From contig WGAQ01000164.1 of NCBI GenBank assembly GCA_015494735.1, forward strand, positions 1-36,150: a stretch of DNA of 36,150 nt, in the 5' to 3' direction. Within the stretch, counting starts at the first letter, position 1. Every line of letters begins with the position of its first letter. The notes beneath the pieces were generated by a model. The model was not told where the DNA came from. It ran no database searches and saw only the letters and a list, made by a program, of their open reading frames with translations. Source of the DNA: Caldifarciminota bacterium (GTDB lineage Bacteria; Hydrothermota; Hydrothermia; LBFQ01; DSFT01). Made by a program: the position numbers and the translations under genes. Positions 1 through 7,401 of this stretch are shown piece after piece.

Positions 1-944
1 ATAGTATATACGTGGGCAATCCTCTCCTTCGTGTCCTTGTTGACATTCAGGAGTTCCGTTCCGGGCACCACCTTTCCGGAGAAAACGCGGAACACGGACA
101 CCTCACCCATGTGGGGCTCCGCGTAGGTTTTGAAGACTAACGCCGCGGTACTCCCCGTGTCCTCCTGCCTCTCCTCGAAGGAGAGACCGTACTCTCCCAG
201 AAAGTCCAGTAACTCTTTGACTCCAATTCCCCTGGCTGCGTCCGTATAGAGGACCGGATAGAAGAGCCCCTCGTCTATGGCTCTGCGCATGGCATCGTGA
301 ATTTCATCCTTCGATATCTCCTCCCCCTCCAGGAACTTCTCCAGCAGGTTGTCGTCCGTTTCCACGACGGATTCGGTCAATTCGGTGTACTCCTCTTCGG
401 CGTGGGATTTCAACTCGTCTGGAAGGCTGCTCAGGTCTCCGGTGAACAGGTCGAATACGCCCTGAAAGTTCTCACCCTTTCCCATGGGAAGCTGGACGGG
501 ATGCACCTGCTTTCCGAATTTCTCCTTGAGCATCTGGAGCAATTCCTCCGGGTCCTTATCGTAAGATGCCACCTTGTTGATGACGAAGAAGGTGGGAAGG
601 TTATACTTCCTGGCCTCCTCGAAAGCCCTCTCTATGCCCACCTCGATGCCGGTGCTCACATCCACCACTATCAGCATGTTGTCGGCCACGCGGGTGGCGG
701 AGATGAGTTCACCCTCGAATTCGATGAAGCCGGGGGTGTCTATCACCTGGAAGTCGTACCCTCCGTACTTGAACTTGAAGGGCTTGAGCATCATAGTCAT
801 GCCCTTTTCCTTTTCCAGTTCATCGTAATCCAGAAGGGTCCTCTCCGCTCTATCGATTACACCGGCCAGTTTCAAAAATTGGGCTATCAGTGTGGTTTTG
901 CCGCTGCCGGTATGACCTGCCACAACGAAGGTTCTATCTTTCAT
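1..944 (-). CDS. Elongation factor G-like GTPase, C-terminus beyond the left edge
   Basis: This is the N-terminal 314 residues of a translational GTPase of the EF-G family, read on the minus strand and cut by the window edge. The G1 loop is GHTGSGKTT (residues 10-18), switch I contains KGMTM (about 48-52), and the G3 motif is DTPGF (69-73). A G-prime-like insertion follows the G domain, then a domain 2 beta-barrel begins near residue 265. Two features depart from true EF-G: the residue after DTPG is Phe instead of the catalytic His, and the NKxD base-specificity motif reads NKVA (123-126). Both point to a paralogue of the EF-G-2 type rather than the housekeeping factor. The ATG lies 8 nt after the glycosyltransferase stop, and a TATAAT box at 952-957 overlaps that stop, so it may have its own leaderless promoter. 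The family call is firm; the role is unknown. Confidence 0.88.
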   Translation of the reverse strand, partial: MKDRTFVVAGHTGSGKTTLIAQFLKLAGVIDRAERTLLDYDELEKEKGMTMMLKPFKFKYGGYDFQVIDTPGFIEFEGELISATRVADNMLIVVDVSTGIEVGIERAFEEARKYNLPTFFVINKVASYDKDPEELLQMLKEKFGKQVHPVQLPMGKGENFQGVFDLFTGDLSSLPDELKSHAEEEYTELTESVVETDDNLLEKFLEGEEISKDEIHDAMRRAIDEGLFYPVLYTDAARGIGVKELLDFLGEYGLSFEERQEDTGSTAALVFKTYAEPHMGEVSVFRVFSGKVVPGTELLNVNKDTKERIAHVYT

Positions 945-957
945 GCGGGTAATTATA
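945..957 (-). promoter_or_regulatory. Leaderless -10 box of the EF-G-like gene
   Basis: On the minus strand TATAAT (952-957) is followed by 7 nt and then the ATG, so transcription would start at or next to the start codon. The box overlaps the stop codon of the upstream glycosyltransferase. No convincing -35 was seen. Confidence 0.5.
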
Positions 958-2068
958 AAGGAGTGGACTTCGAGAATTCGGCGAATTTTTCCCTCACCAG
1001 TTGCTCGAACTGGCTCCTGAATCTTTCCGCAGAGAACCTGCGTGCATGACGGGATATGTACTCGGGGTCGAAGGTCAATTTTTCGAATTCCTCCACCGCC
1101 TGAATTATGGCCTCTGGGGTCTGGTAGTAGAAGAATATGCCGGTCCTGTTCTTCTCCACGGATTCCATGGCTCCCCCTCTGCCGTATGCTATCACGGGGG
1201 TTCCCGCCGCCTGCGCTTCAACCGGCACTATCCCGAAGTCCTCCTTGGCGGCGAATATCAGGGCCCTCGCCTTCTGTATGAGTCTCACGAGTTCCTCATC
1301 GGGAACGTATCCCAGAACCTCTATGTTGGAATGTCCCTTTGCAATGCGCCTGATTTCCCCCAGCTGGGGGCCTCCCCCTGCCACGATGAGTCTCTTCGAA
1401 GGCATCCGGGTGAAGGCCTGAACGATTATGTCCATCTTCTTGTATGGCACGAGACGGGAAACGGCTATGTAGTAATCTTCCTTCTGCTTTTCCAGAGGGA
1501 ATTTCTCCACATCGACCGGTGGATATATGACGGTGGCCTTTCTTCTGTAAACCTTTTCTATGCGCCGGGCCACGTATCTGGAATTGGAAACGAAGTGGTC
1601 CACCCTTATGGCTCCGGTGGCATCCCATATCCTGATTTTGTGGAGTTCCCGGCTCGCCCAGTGGCGCAGGAGGGGGTTGACCTGCTTCATATACTCGTGG
1701 AACATGTCCCATGCGTATCTCATCGGAGTGTGAACGTAGGAGATATGCAGTTGCTCCGCTGAGGTGAGGATGTTCTTCGCCACGGAGTGGGAGGAAGAGA
1801 TGACCAGGTCATAACCCGTTACGTCCAGACTTTCGATGGCATGCGGGAAGAGGGGAAGGAGTTTCCTGTAGAAGTTCTGAATCCCGGGAATTCGCTGGAG
1901 ATAAGAGGCGTTAACCTTGTAATGGGGAATGCCGAGTTTGTCCAGACTGCTTCTCCTGTAGAACATGGTGAAGACATCGGCATCGGGAAAGATTCGGAGG
2001 ATTTCCCGGAGGACCCTTTCGGAGCCGGCTATATCCACTATCCAGTCGTGGACGACTGCTATCTTCAT
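953..2068 (-). CDS. GT4-family glycosyltransferase
   Basis: This 371-residue GT-B fold glycosyltransferase probably transfers a hexose (mannose in the closest remembered relatives) from an activated sugar during polysaccharide or glycolipid synthesis at the inner membrane. The N-terminal domain has VHDWI at 6-10 and YVHTPMRYAWD at 111-121, typical of WbaZ/mannosyltransferase-like members. The C-terminal nucleotide-binding domain starts near 198 and carries the E-x7-E motif in EDFGIVPVE (276-284), followed by the AAGTPVIAYGRGG loop (288-299). Length is normal for the family. It is the first gene of a two-gene minus unit with the EF-G-like gene. A TATAAA box lies 14 nt upstream and no ribosome binding site is visible. 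The acceptor and donor cannot be told from sequence. Confidence 0.88.
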   Translation of the reverse strand: MKIAVVHDWIVDIAGSERVLREILRIFPDADVFTMFYRRSSLDKLGIPHYKVNASYLQRIPGIQNFYRKLLPLFPHAIESLDVTGYDLVISSSHSVAKNILTSAEQLHISYVHTPMRYAWDMFHEYMKQVNPLLRHWASRELHKIRIWDATGAIRVDHFVSNSRYVARRIEKVYRRKATVIYPPVDVEKFPLEKQKEDYYIAVSRLVPYKKMDIIVQAFTRMPSKRLIVAGGGPQLGEIRRIAKGHSNIEVLGYVPDEELVRLIQKARALIFAAKEDFGIVPVEAQAAGTPVIAYGRGGAMESVEKNRTGIFFYYQTPEAIIQAVEEFEKLTFDPEYISRHARRFSAERFRSQFEQLVREKFAEFSKSTPL

Positions 2069-2088
2069 GAAAGTGGGGAAATTTTATA
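2069..2088 (-). promoter_or_regulatory. -10 box of the glycosyltransferase gene
   Basis: TATAAA at 2083-2088 on the minus strand, 14 nt before the ATG. This leaves a leader of only about 7 nt and no room for a Shine-Dalgarno site. Confidence 0.4.
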
Positions 2089-2106
2089 GGGGAGCGGGAT
2101 TTCAAC

Positions 2107-2129
2107 CGGAGCAATCTCCGACCTTCGGA
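2107..2129. other. Overlapping small inverted repeats upstream of the glycosyltransferase
   Basis: CGGAG (2107-2111) pairs with CTCCG (2116-2120), and the overlapping TCCGA (2117-2121) pairs with TCGGA (2125-2129). The segment runs into a 13-base word (2121-2133) found again upstream of ccmE. It may be a protein-binding site or an alternative hairpin; no function is shown. Confidence 0.25.
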
Positions 2130-2248
2130 CATGGTGGGGATGGTTAAGAAAAGCAGGGATAGAGGCAGAACTTTATCTACTGGCTAATCTCCATGTCTTA
2201 ACCTGATTGCGATTCAGTCCCTTCGTAAGCCTTCCTTTTTCAATACTG

Positions 2249-2266
2249 TCCGGATTTTTATCCGGA
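2249..2266. other. Perfect 7-bp inverted repeat upstream of tatA
   Basis: TCCGGAT (2249-2255) and ATCCGGA (2260-2266) flank a TTTT loop, about 33 nt upstream of the predicted tatA -10 box. This could be an operator or a terminator-like stem, although only one T follows it. The arm sequence is symmetrical in itself (TCCGGA). Confidence 0.3.
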
Positions 2267-2298
2267 GTTGTCTCCCTACAGCTGATGCATCCATCGTT

Positions 2299-2311
2299 TA
2301 TACTTTTGGCC
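2299..2311 (+). promoter_or_regulatory. Leaderless -10 box of tatA
   Basis: TATACT (2299-2304), then TTTGGCC (7 nt), then ATG at 2312. It fits the spacing seen at other operon-first genes here and decides the tatA start against the longer upstream reading frame. Confidence 0.55.
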
Positions 2312-2473
2312 ATGCTGGGAACGCAGGAGCTTCTAATCATTCTTTTGATTATCCTGATTCTCTTCGGCTCCTCCAAACTTCCGCAACTAGCGAGGGGTCT
2401 GGGAGAAGCCATAAAGGAGTTCAGGAAGGCTTCCAGAGATGAAGGCGGTGATTCAGAGGGTAAAGAGGGCTAA
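2312..2473 (+). CDS. tatA: Twin-arginine translocase subunit TatA/TatE
   Basis: This 53-residue protein is a TatA/E component of the twin-arginine translocase, which forms the membrane conduit for folded proteins. After a short periplasmic start (MLGTQE) there is one membrane helix (about 6-18, LLIILLIILILF), the conserved FGSSKLP hinge (18-24) and an amphipathic helix (ARGLGEAIKEFRKA, 27-40), then a short charged tail. The reading frame is open upstream to 2207, but the ATG at 2312 is preferred because TatA proteins begin immediately before the helix and because the -10 box is placed for a leaderless start here. It overlaps dtd by 35 nt. TatC is not in the window. Confidence 0.9.
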   Translation: MLGTQELLIILLIILILFGSSKLPQLARGLGEAIKEFRKASRDEGGDSEGKEG

Positions 2474-2861
2474 AGTGGGTCCGGAGGAAATCGGTGAGGG
2501 CCTCCTTGCTCTGGTGGGGCTGGAGGTGGGGGATGATGTCGAAAAACTCAGGAAGTTCGCAAGGAAACTGGTGAGGTTGAGAATCTTCGAGGATGAGAAT
2601 GGCAAACTCAATCTATCGGTGGGGGATGTGGGAGGGGAGATACTGGTGGTTTCCAACTTCACCCTCGCCGGAGATGTGAGGAAGGGCAACAGACCATCGT
2701 TTGCAAAAGCCATGCCGGCCGATGAAGCCCGTGGTATGTTCGAAAAACTGGTCGAAATGCTCCGGAGCGAATATCCCCATGTGAAGACGGGACAGTTTCG
2801 GACCTACATGGAGGTGGAACTGGTTAATGCGGGTCCGGTCACCATCATTTATTCTGATTAG
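2439..2861 (+). CDS. dtd: D-aminoacyl-tRNA deacylase
   Basis: Dtd hydrolyses D-amino acids from mischarged tRNAs in the cytoplasm. The 140-residue protein starts AVIQRVKRA (3-11), has the SNFTLAGD active-site strand at 72-79 (usually SQFTL), KGNRPSF (82-88), and the cross-subunit NAGPVT motif (130-135), where most bacterial members have NDGPVT. The N-terminal hairpin is about five residues shorter than in E. coli Dtd: RAKVGPEEIGEGLL runs straight through where TVxGE normally sits. The gene begins inside the tatA 3' end (35-nt overlap) and overlaps the following lipoprotein gene by 35 nt as well, so translation is probably coupled. The family call is secure, and the two substitutions are directly visible. 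Confidence 0.93.
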   Translation: MKAVIQRVKRAKVGPEEIGEGLLALVGLEVGDDVEKLRKFARKLVRLRIFEDENGKLNLSVGDVGGEILVVSNFTLAGDVRKGNRPSFAKAMPADEARGMFEKLVEMLRSEYPHVKTGQFRTYMEVELVNAGPVTIIYSD

Positions 2862-3585
2862 TGTTTCTCTTATCCTCGGAGCGTGCTCCCGCGGAAATGC
2901 CCCCTTTTTCGAAGGCTATGGATGCTTCGTCAGTGTCGAAAAGGTGGACACCTTTTACTGCAGGTATGTGGATAGCCTCCGGCTGGACAGTTCAATGGTT
3001 TTCGGAGATGATTTGAAGATGCTCTATGTGTACTGCCTGGATGGAAAGAGCGTATTCGTAAAGGAGGGCTCCAGCTGGATGGTGGACTATGTCAATTCAT
3101 GCATATTTTCCAGGGGCAGGGCGATGGAGGCACCCGGATTTCCGGTAAAACCCCGATTCTACAGATTGCTGGAAGAAGCCCGCGGGAAAGAGGAATTGAT
3201 TTATCTGGCGGATATGCTGGAGAGGAAGTCCTACTGCAATTACTTCCACTTCTATTACCCGGACAGGGTGGATTTCTACAGGAGGGTTATACGCTTCAGG
3301 ATGGCTGTGGAGGAGATGAAGACGGGGAATTACAGCGAATCCCTGAGGATTCTTGCGTCCCTTTCCAGGAGTGAGGATTTCCGTATAAGATTCATCGCCG
3401 ATGTGCTCAGGGATACCATCATGAGAAGGCTGGGTCAGGAGGTCAAACCCAGACCGGTGAGGGTGAACATGGAAAAGGATACTCTGATCAGGGTTCCGGT
3501 GTGCGAGATGGATTTTCCCGAAACGCTGGTGGTCCACGATGGAATACTCGTCCGGTGGAAAACGCCCATAATTCCCGACTTCTGA
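2827..3585 (+). CDS. Predicted lipoprotein of unknown function
   Basis: This 252-residue protein opens with a signal peptide (MRVRSPSFILISVSLI) and a lipobox LGAC (17-20), so Cys20 should be lipidated after signal peptidase II cleavage. The mature part is mixed alpha/beta and rich in Tyr, Arg and Asp, with a helical central segment around 120-190. I do not recognise a domain. The start is inside the end of dtd (35-nt overlap), making it the third gene of a tatA-dtd-lipoprotein unit. Nothing in the sequence links it functionally to tRNA editing or Tat export; co-transcription may be incidental. No obvious terminator follows. Confidence 0.75.
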   Translation: MRVRSPSFILISVSLILGACSRGNAPFFEGYGCFVSVEKVDTFYCRYVDSLRLDSSMVFGDDLKMLYVYCLDGKSVFVKEGSSWMVDYVNSCIFSRGRAMEAPGFPVKPRFYRLLEEARGKEELIYLADMLERKSYCNYFHFYYPDRVDFYRRVIRFRMAVEEMKTGNYSESLRILASLSRSEDFRIRFIADVLRDTIMRRLGQEVKPRPVRVNMEKDTLIRVPVCEMDFPETLVVHDGILVRWKTPIIPDF

Positions 3586-3745
3586 GAGTACTGACCCTTT
3601 CCCCTTCATAATTCCCTGGTTCCCCGCAGTTTTGCCCCTACATGCTTTCCTCTTATTCACCTACGTCGCAATCCATGGCTCTTTCCATCGCGTGAACGCG
3701 TGCGAAAACCCATCATGCCTGTGGGTTTATTTTCTCGTCTGGGGG

Positions 3746-3763
3746 TATAAACTTACCCGGTCC
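3746..3763 (+). promoter_or_regulatory. -10 box of the permease gene
   Basis: TATAAA (3746-3751) lies 12 nt before the ATG at 3764, giving a leader of at most a few nucleotides. It supports 3764 as the start rather than an upstream codon in the same open frame (3632). Confidence 0.45.
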
Positions 3764-5077
3764 ATGAAAGGTGGAAAGATTGGCCTGTGGGAAGCAGTTT
3801 CCATGGCTGTGGGCACCATGATAGGTGCCAGCATATTCTCCATATTGGGCGTGGGGGCGGAGATATGCTCCAGCAATCTTCCGATAGCCTTTCTCCTGTC
3901 CGCTATTTTCTCCCTCTCCGTGGCTTACTCGTATGCCCATCTGGGCTCCCGATTCGTCTCCAATGCGGGTCCCATAGAATTCATCGTGAGGGGTATTGGT
4001 GATGGGGTGATTGCGGGGGCTCTGAGCCTTCTGATGTGGTTCAGCTATGTGGTTTCCATTTCCCTGTTTGCAAAAGCCTTTGCCGGATACTTCCTTGCCC
4101 TCGTGGGTCTGAAGATTTCTCCTCTGGCGATGGGGGTGGTGGAAGTCCTGGTGGTGGCCTTCTTTACAGTCCTCAACTTCTTCGGCTCCAGGGCCGTGGG
4201 TAGAGCAGAGTTCTGGATAGTGCTCGTCAAGCTGTCGATTCTCCTCTTCTTCGTCGTGGTGGGGATATGGAGCATAAATCCGGATTATCTGAAGCCCCTT
4301 ACGGATTCCGGACACGTGAGGGACACCTTCTATGCGGCATCGGTTCTATTCCTCTCCTATATGGGCTTCGGTCTGATAACCAATGCTTCCGAAAACATGG
4401 AGAATCCGGAAAAGAATGTGCCCCGGGCCATTTACATAAGCATAGGCATAGTTTCCCTCGTCTATATCTCGGTGGCCGTGGTATCTCTCGGAAATCTCGG
4501 AGTCGAGGGGCTGGTCAGGGCCAAGGAGTATGCGCTGGCCGAAGCCGCCAGGCCCTTTCTGGGGGAACTGGGTTTCGTTCTGGTGTCCATCGGTGCCCTC
4601 TTCTCCACTTCATCCGCCATCAACGCCACCCTCTACGGTGGAGCCAACGTGGCCTATGTTCTCGCCAAGAAGGGATACCTCCCCGATACCTTCGAGAGGA
4701 AGGTGTGGTTTCAGGAGCCCGAAGGCCTCTACATAACTTCCATTTTGAGCCTCTTCTTTGCCCTGTTCTTCGACCTGGGGGGCATATCCTCCATAATCAG
4801 TTTCACCTTCCTCATTCTCTACGTTTTCGTCATAGCATCCCATTACCGGCTTCGCGCACAGGCCGGAGGCAAATCCTTCCTGATACTCCTGAACTTCGTG
4901 GTCATACTTGCAGTCTTCTTCACCCTCATAGCCTACCAGTGGAATCAGAGCAGGGAGAGCTTCTACGCGAGTATAATCGTGACATTTCTGGCTCTGCTCA
5001 TCGAATTCATCTACAGGAAGACTTCGGGGAGAAGGATAAAGGGCCGGGTTGCCAGCAGGGAGACCGATTCCGGGTGA
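3764..5077 (+). CDS. APC-superfamily amino acid permease
   Basis: This 437-residue inner-membrane protein belongs to the amino acid-polyamine-organocation superfamily and should catalyse cation- or exchange-driven uptake of an amino acid. The first helix has the unwound substrate-binding signature in VGTMIGASIFSILG (about 16-29), close to the family G-x-I-G-x-G-I/S-F pattern. About twelve hydrophobic helices follow. TM6 contains the FLSYMGFGLITNASENMENPEKNVPRAI type segment at about 200-227, here split by a conserved Glu-Asn-Pro-Lys run. The C-terminus is short and basic (RKTSGRRIKGR). The start at 3764 matches the beginning of homologous proteins (KIGLWEAVSMAVG); upstream in-frame codons are unlikely to be used. 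It stands alone between two units. The substrate cannot be predicted. Confidence 0.88.
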   Translation: MKGGKIGLWEAVSMAVGTMIGASIFSILGVGAEICSSNLPIAFLLSAIFSLSVAYSYAHLGSRFVSNAGPIEFIVRGIGDGVIAGALSLLMWFSYVVSISLFAKAFAGYFLALVGLKISPLAMGVVEVLVVAFFTVLNFFGSRAVGRAEFWIVLVKLSILLFFVVVGIWSINPDYLKPLTDSGHVRDTFYAASVLFLSYMGFGLITNASENMENPEKNVPRAIYISIGIVSLVYISVAVVSLGNLGVEGLVRAKEYALAEAARPFLGELGFVLVSIGALFSTSSAINATLYGGANVAYVLAKKGYLPDTFERKVWFQEPEGLYITSILSLFFALFFDLGGISSIISFTFLILYVFVIASHYRLRAQAGGKSFLILLNFVVILAVFFTLIAYQWNQSRESFYASIIVTFLALLIEFIYRKTSGRRIKGRVASRETDSG

Positions 5078-5131
5078 GGTGAGCGTATGCTCCATCTTCC
5101 ATTTCGCATCCTGCGTCCCTGTTGAAGCCCT

Positions 5132-5144
5132 TTAAACTTTGCTT
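5132..5144 (+). promoter_or_regulatory. Leaderless promoter of the 5.1-8.6 kb operon
   Basis: TTAAAC (5132-5137), TTTGCTT (7 nt), ATG at 5145. The same TTAAAC-TTTGNNN-ATG arrangement occurs at 22639-22652. Confidence 0.5.
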
Positions 5145-5483
5145 ATGCGCTGGCCCAACTGGCAACATAGACATCAATTCAACGATTATCACATTAATCG
5201 GTTTGCCCCTGAAGAGGGCGGGGTATTCTACATATTCGTGGAAAATCCCGACTACGATACCTGCACGGACATCCTCTACGTCGGATACGCGGACAACATA
5301 AAGGAGGCCCTTCTGAAACTCTACGATGGCTCCGATAAGTGCGTGTATGCCAATCTGAAGGATGGAATAAGGCTGATGTTCTCGTACATGAAGGCCGCCA
5401 ATCCGGAGAGATTCTTCAATCAGGTCATGACCAGTTACTATTCCAGGTGCAACGATAATCCTCTGTGCATGAGGGATAGATGA
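5145..5483 (+). CDS. Small protein resembling a degenerate GIY-YIG domain
   Basis: The 112-residue product shows the outline of a GIY-YIG fold: GVFYIF at about 26-31 in place of GIYYI, ILYVGYADNIKEAL at about 43-56 in place of LYIGxxxNLrxRL, and a tail ANPERFFNQVMTSYYSRCN that mirrors the ER...E..LI..Y.P.cN ending of the UvrC-N/SLX1 group. The residues expected to be the catalytic Arg (before helix 1) and the metal-binding Glu (in the last helix) look replaced, so nuclease activity is doubtful. This is pattern recognition without an alignment. It is the first gene of a six-gene operon and ends in a 4-nt overlap with the following lipoprotein gene. An upstream in-frame TTG at 5139 overlaps the promoter and is not preferred. 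Confidence 0.6.
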   Translation: MRWPNWQHRHQFNDYHINRFAPEEGGVFYIFVENPDYDTCTDILYVGYADNIKEALLKLYDGSDKCVYANLKDGIRLMFSYMKAANPERFFNQVMTSYYSRCNDNPLCMRDR

Positions 5484-6058
5484 AGAGGTTGATATTCATC
5501 TCCTTCCTGGCAGGATGTGCCTCCCTGGTGGACAGGGAGGCGTCCAACTACATACCCTTTCCCCGGTACGAAAGGTATATTTACCAGGACCCGGATAGCA
5601 ACATATTCGTGGTGAGCGTCTCCACCCCGGAGTCTCTCTATGCCGCTCTGGACTGGCAGGGGGTGGTGGAGTATCTGAAGTACGATGGGGACTGGGTCAG
5701 TGTGTACAGGAAGGTGGAGTACTCCCTCGGGGGAAGCAGGGTGGTGGCCTATGAGGGGTATATCCCGTACTATCCCTATCCATTCGTGGACAACTATCGC
5801 AATACTTTCTCCTACTCCGGGAACGGAGTAGATTTGCAGGTCGTGTGCAGCGTGTCCCTTCTCGATGACCTCAGGTATGGGGTGGAGGTTATGTACAGGG
5901 AATCCACTCCGGAAGGTAGAAGGAGCTTCTACCGCATGTTCGTCTTCGCTCCGGATACTGGAATAGTCGAGGCTGTTCTGGGACCGGACACCTCCGTGAT
6001 ATCCGGCGATACCATCGTGACCGATGTCAGGAATCTGCACCTCATCGGAATGGAATGA
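5480..6058 (+). CDS. Predicted lipoprotein
   Basis: The 192-residue product has a very short signal sequence (MKRLIFISFLAGC) with the lipobox LAGC at 10-13, so Cys13 should carry lipid. The mature region contains many Tyr, Asp and Val residues, with short alternating hydrophobic stretches typical of beta sandwiches (for example EVMYRESTPEGRRSFYRMFVF near 138-158). No known domain was recognised. It overlaps the preceding gene by ATGA and the following amidotransferase gene by 4 nt, so the operon is tightly coupled. Its neighbours (LptC-like and exported proteins) make an envelope role plausible, which is inference from context. Confidence 0.72.
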   Translation: MKRLIFISFLAGCASLVDREASNYIPFPRYERYIYQDPDSNIFVVSVSTPESLYAALDWQGVVEYLKYDGDWVSVYRKVEYSLGGSRVVAYEGYIPYYPYPFVDNYRNTFSYSGNGVDLQVVCSVSLLDDLRYGVEVMYRESTPEGRRSFYRMFVFAPDTGIVEAVLGPDTSVISGDTIVTDVRNLHLIGME

Positions 6059-6702
6059 AATACCTGATAATTCAGCACGTGGATTACGAGTCTCCGGGTG
6101 TCATACTGGACTGGCTCCGGGAAGGGGGTCATGAATACCGCATCCTGCGCCCGGATGTGGAAGTGTTCCCCCCACCGGAGGAATTCCATCGTCTCATCGT
6201 GATGGGGGGCCCCATGGGGGCGAATGATGATGATAGATATTCGTGGCTCGGAAGGGAGAAGGAGTTCATCCGGGATTTTCTGAATTCGGGAGGGAAGGTC
6301 CTGGGTATATGTCTGGGGGCTCAACTGATTGCAGGTGTTCTGGGGGCGGAGGTCCATGGAGGGGTGTGCGATGAATTCGGATGGAAGGATGTGAAGCTCA
6401 CATCGGATGCCCTCCATTCCCGATACTTTCACGATTTTCCTGAATCGTTTCCCGCCTTTCACTGGCACTCGGATGCCTTCGATATTCCGGAGGGGGCATT
6501 GAACCCGGCATCCACGGACGAGTGTCCCAATCAGGTTATAGAGACCGAAAGGGCTCTGGGACTCCAGTTCCATCTGGAGATGACGCCCCGGATGGTGGAA
6601 GAGGCAATCGGAATTACCGGGAGGGACGCGGGTCCCATCCCCGATGGAAGTGTTTTCGAAAGGATGAGGGGATTGATGTTTAAAATTCTCGAGAGGTTAT
6701 GA
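6055..6702 (+). CDS. Class I glutamine amidotransferase-like protein
   Basis: This 215-residue protein carries a class I (triad) glutamine amidotransferase fold, which releases ammonia from glutamine. The oxyanion loop is in VMGGPMGAND (about 49-58), the nucleophile elbow is GICLGAQ (Cys near 82), and the catalytic His/Glu pair is in LQFHLEMT (about 171-178). The layout matches the GMP synthase-like stand-alone amidotransferases rather than GuaA, because the synthetase domain is absent. The synthetase partner, if any, is not in the window. It sits between a lipoprotein and the LptC-like gene with 4-nt overlaps at both ends. An amidation step in envelope building is possible but unproven. Confidence 0.85.
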   Translation: MKYLIIQHVDYESPGVILDWLREGGHEYRILRPDVEVFPPPEEFHRLIVMGGPMGANDDDRYSWLGREKEFIRDFLNSGGKVLGICLGAQLIAGVLGAEVHGGVCDEFGWKDVKLTSDALHSRYFHDFPESFPAFHWHSDAFDIPEGALNPASTDECPNQVIETERALGLQFHLEMTPRMVEEAIGITGRDAGPIPDGSVFERMRGLMFKILERL

Positions 6703-7172
6703 TGTGGATTTTTCTCCTCGCTCCGGATGATAGCATTCCGAAATTCGAGCAGATGCTCGTGAATTCCTACATCCTCTCCACCCATAAGGGTCATTACAGG
6801 TGGAAGATGGAAGCGGACACCATATACGATTACGGAAAGACCTATATGGTTTACGGATTGAAGCTCTTGTTCTTCGAGGGGGACAGGGTCAGCAGTACGA
6901 TAGTGGCGGATTCGGGCCTCATGGACAGGAATACCCGGAATATGAAGGCGATGGGAAACGTTCTGGTCGTGACCTACGACAGCATAAGTTTGAGCACCAA
7001 CTTGCTCATGTGGGATGAGCGAAGGGACAGGATATTTACGGATGATACCGTGGAAATCGTACAGGGGGACAGGCTCCTGCGGGGGATAGGATTCGAAAGC
7101 GACCCTTCCCTTCAACACATAGTCATAAGGAGACAGGTGTATGGAGAGGGAAGAGAAAGAATTTCTCGATAG
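6699..7172 (+). CDS. lptC: LptC-like lipopolysaccharide export protein
   Basis: The 157-residue product resembles LptC/YrbK, the bitopic protein that passes lipopolysaccharide from the LptBFG transporter to the periplasmic LptA bridge. Evidence is the stretch TIVADSGLMDRNTRNMKAMG (about 67-86), which continues into repeated short beta strands such as VVTYDSISLSTNLLMWD and DRIFTDDTVEIVQGDRLLRGIGFESD. This is the typical OstA/LptC jelly-roll repeat. The N-terminal membrane anchor is unusually short (MMWIFLLAP), so the protein may be weakly anchored or start differently. lptA, lptB and lptFG are not nearby. It overlaps the amidotransferase by 4 nt and the next small gene by 32 nt. Confidence 0.75.
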   Translation: MMWIFLLAPDDSIPKFEQMLVNSYILSTHKGHYRWKMEADTIYDYGKTYMVYGLKLLFFEGDRVSSTIVADSGLMDRNTRNMKAMGNVLVVTYDSISLSTNLLMWDERRDRIFTDDTVEIVQGDRLLRGIGFESDPSLQHIVIRRQVYGEGRERISR

Positions 7173-7401
7173 ACTGGCGCAGATGATAAAGAGCCGCGGG
7201 CTGGAGGTCCCGACGGTTCTGGTGGGGGAGAGCATCAAGCCCATATCCTTCATCCTGTCTCAGTTTCTGGTCTTCTTCCGTCCGTTCGTGACGGTGTTCG
7301 TGGCTCCTGAGAATTACGATAAACTGGTCTCCATCCTGGAGGACAGGGGAAAACTGGAGTATCTTTTAAAATTAGTGGAAGAAAAGGAGGACGTTAAATG
7401 A
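7141..7401 (+). CDS. Small conserved-looking helical protein
   Basis: This 86-residue protein starts inside the lptC 3' end (32-nt overlap) and ends with an ATGA overlap with the next gene. It has an amphipathic N-terminal helix (MEREEKEFLDRLAQMIKS), a central hydrophobic stretch (PISFILSQFLVFFRPFVTVFV, about 34-54) that could be a membrane-associated helix or a buried core, and a charged C-terminal helix rich in Lys/Glu. I remember similar ES-x-KP-x-SF-x-SQ-x-LVFF proteins as uncharacterised, but assign no function. Acceptance rests on the operon position and the well-behaved composition. Confidence 0.6.
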   Translation: MEREEKEFLDRLAQMIKSRGLEVPTVLVGESIKPISFILSQFLVFFRPFVTVFVAPENYDKLVSILEDRGKLEYLLKLVEEKEDVK

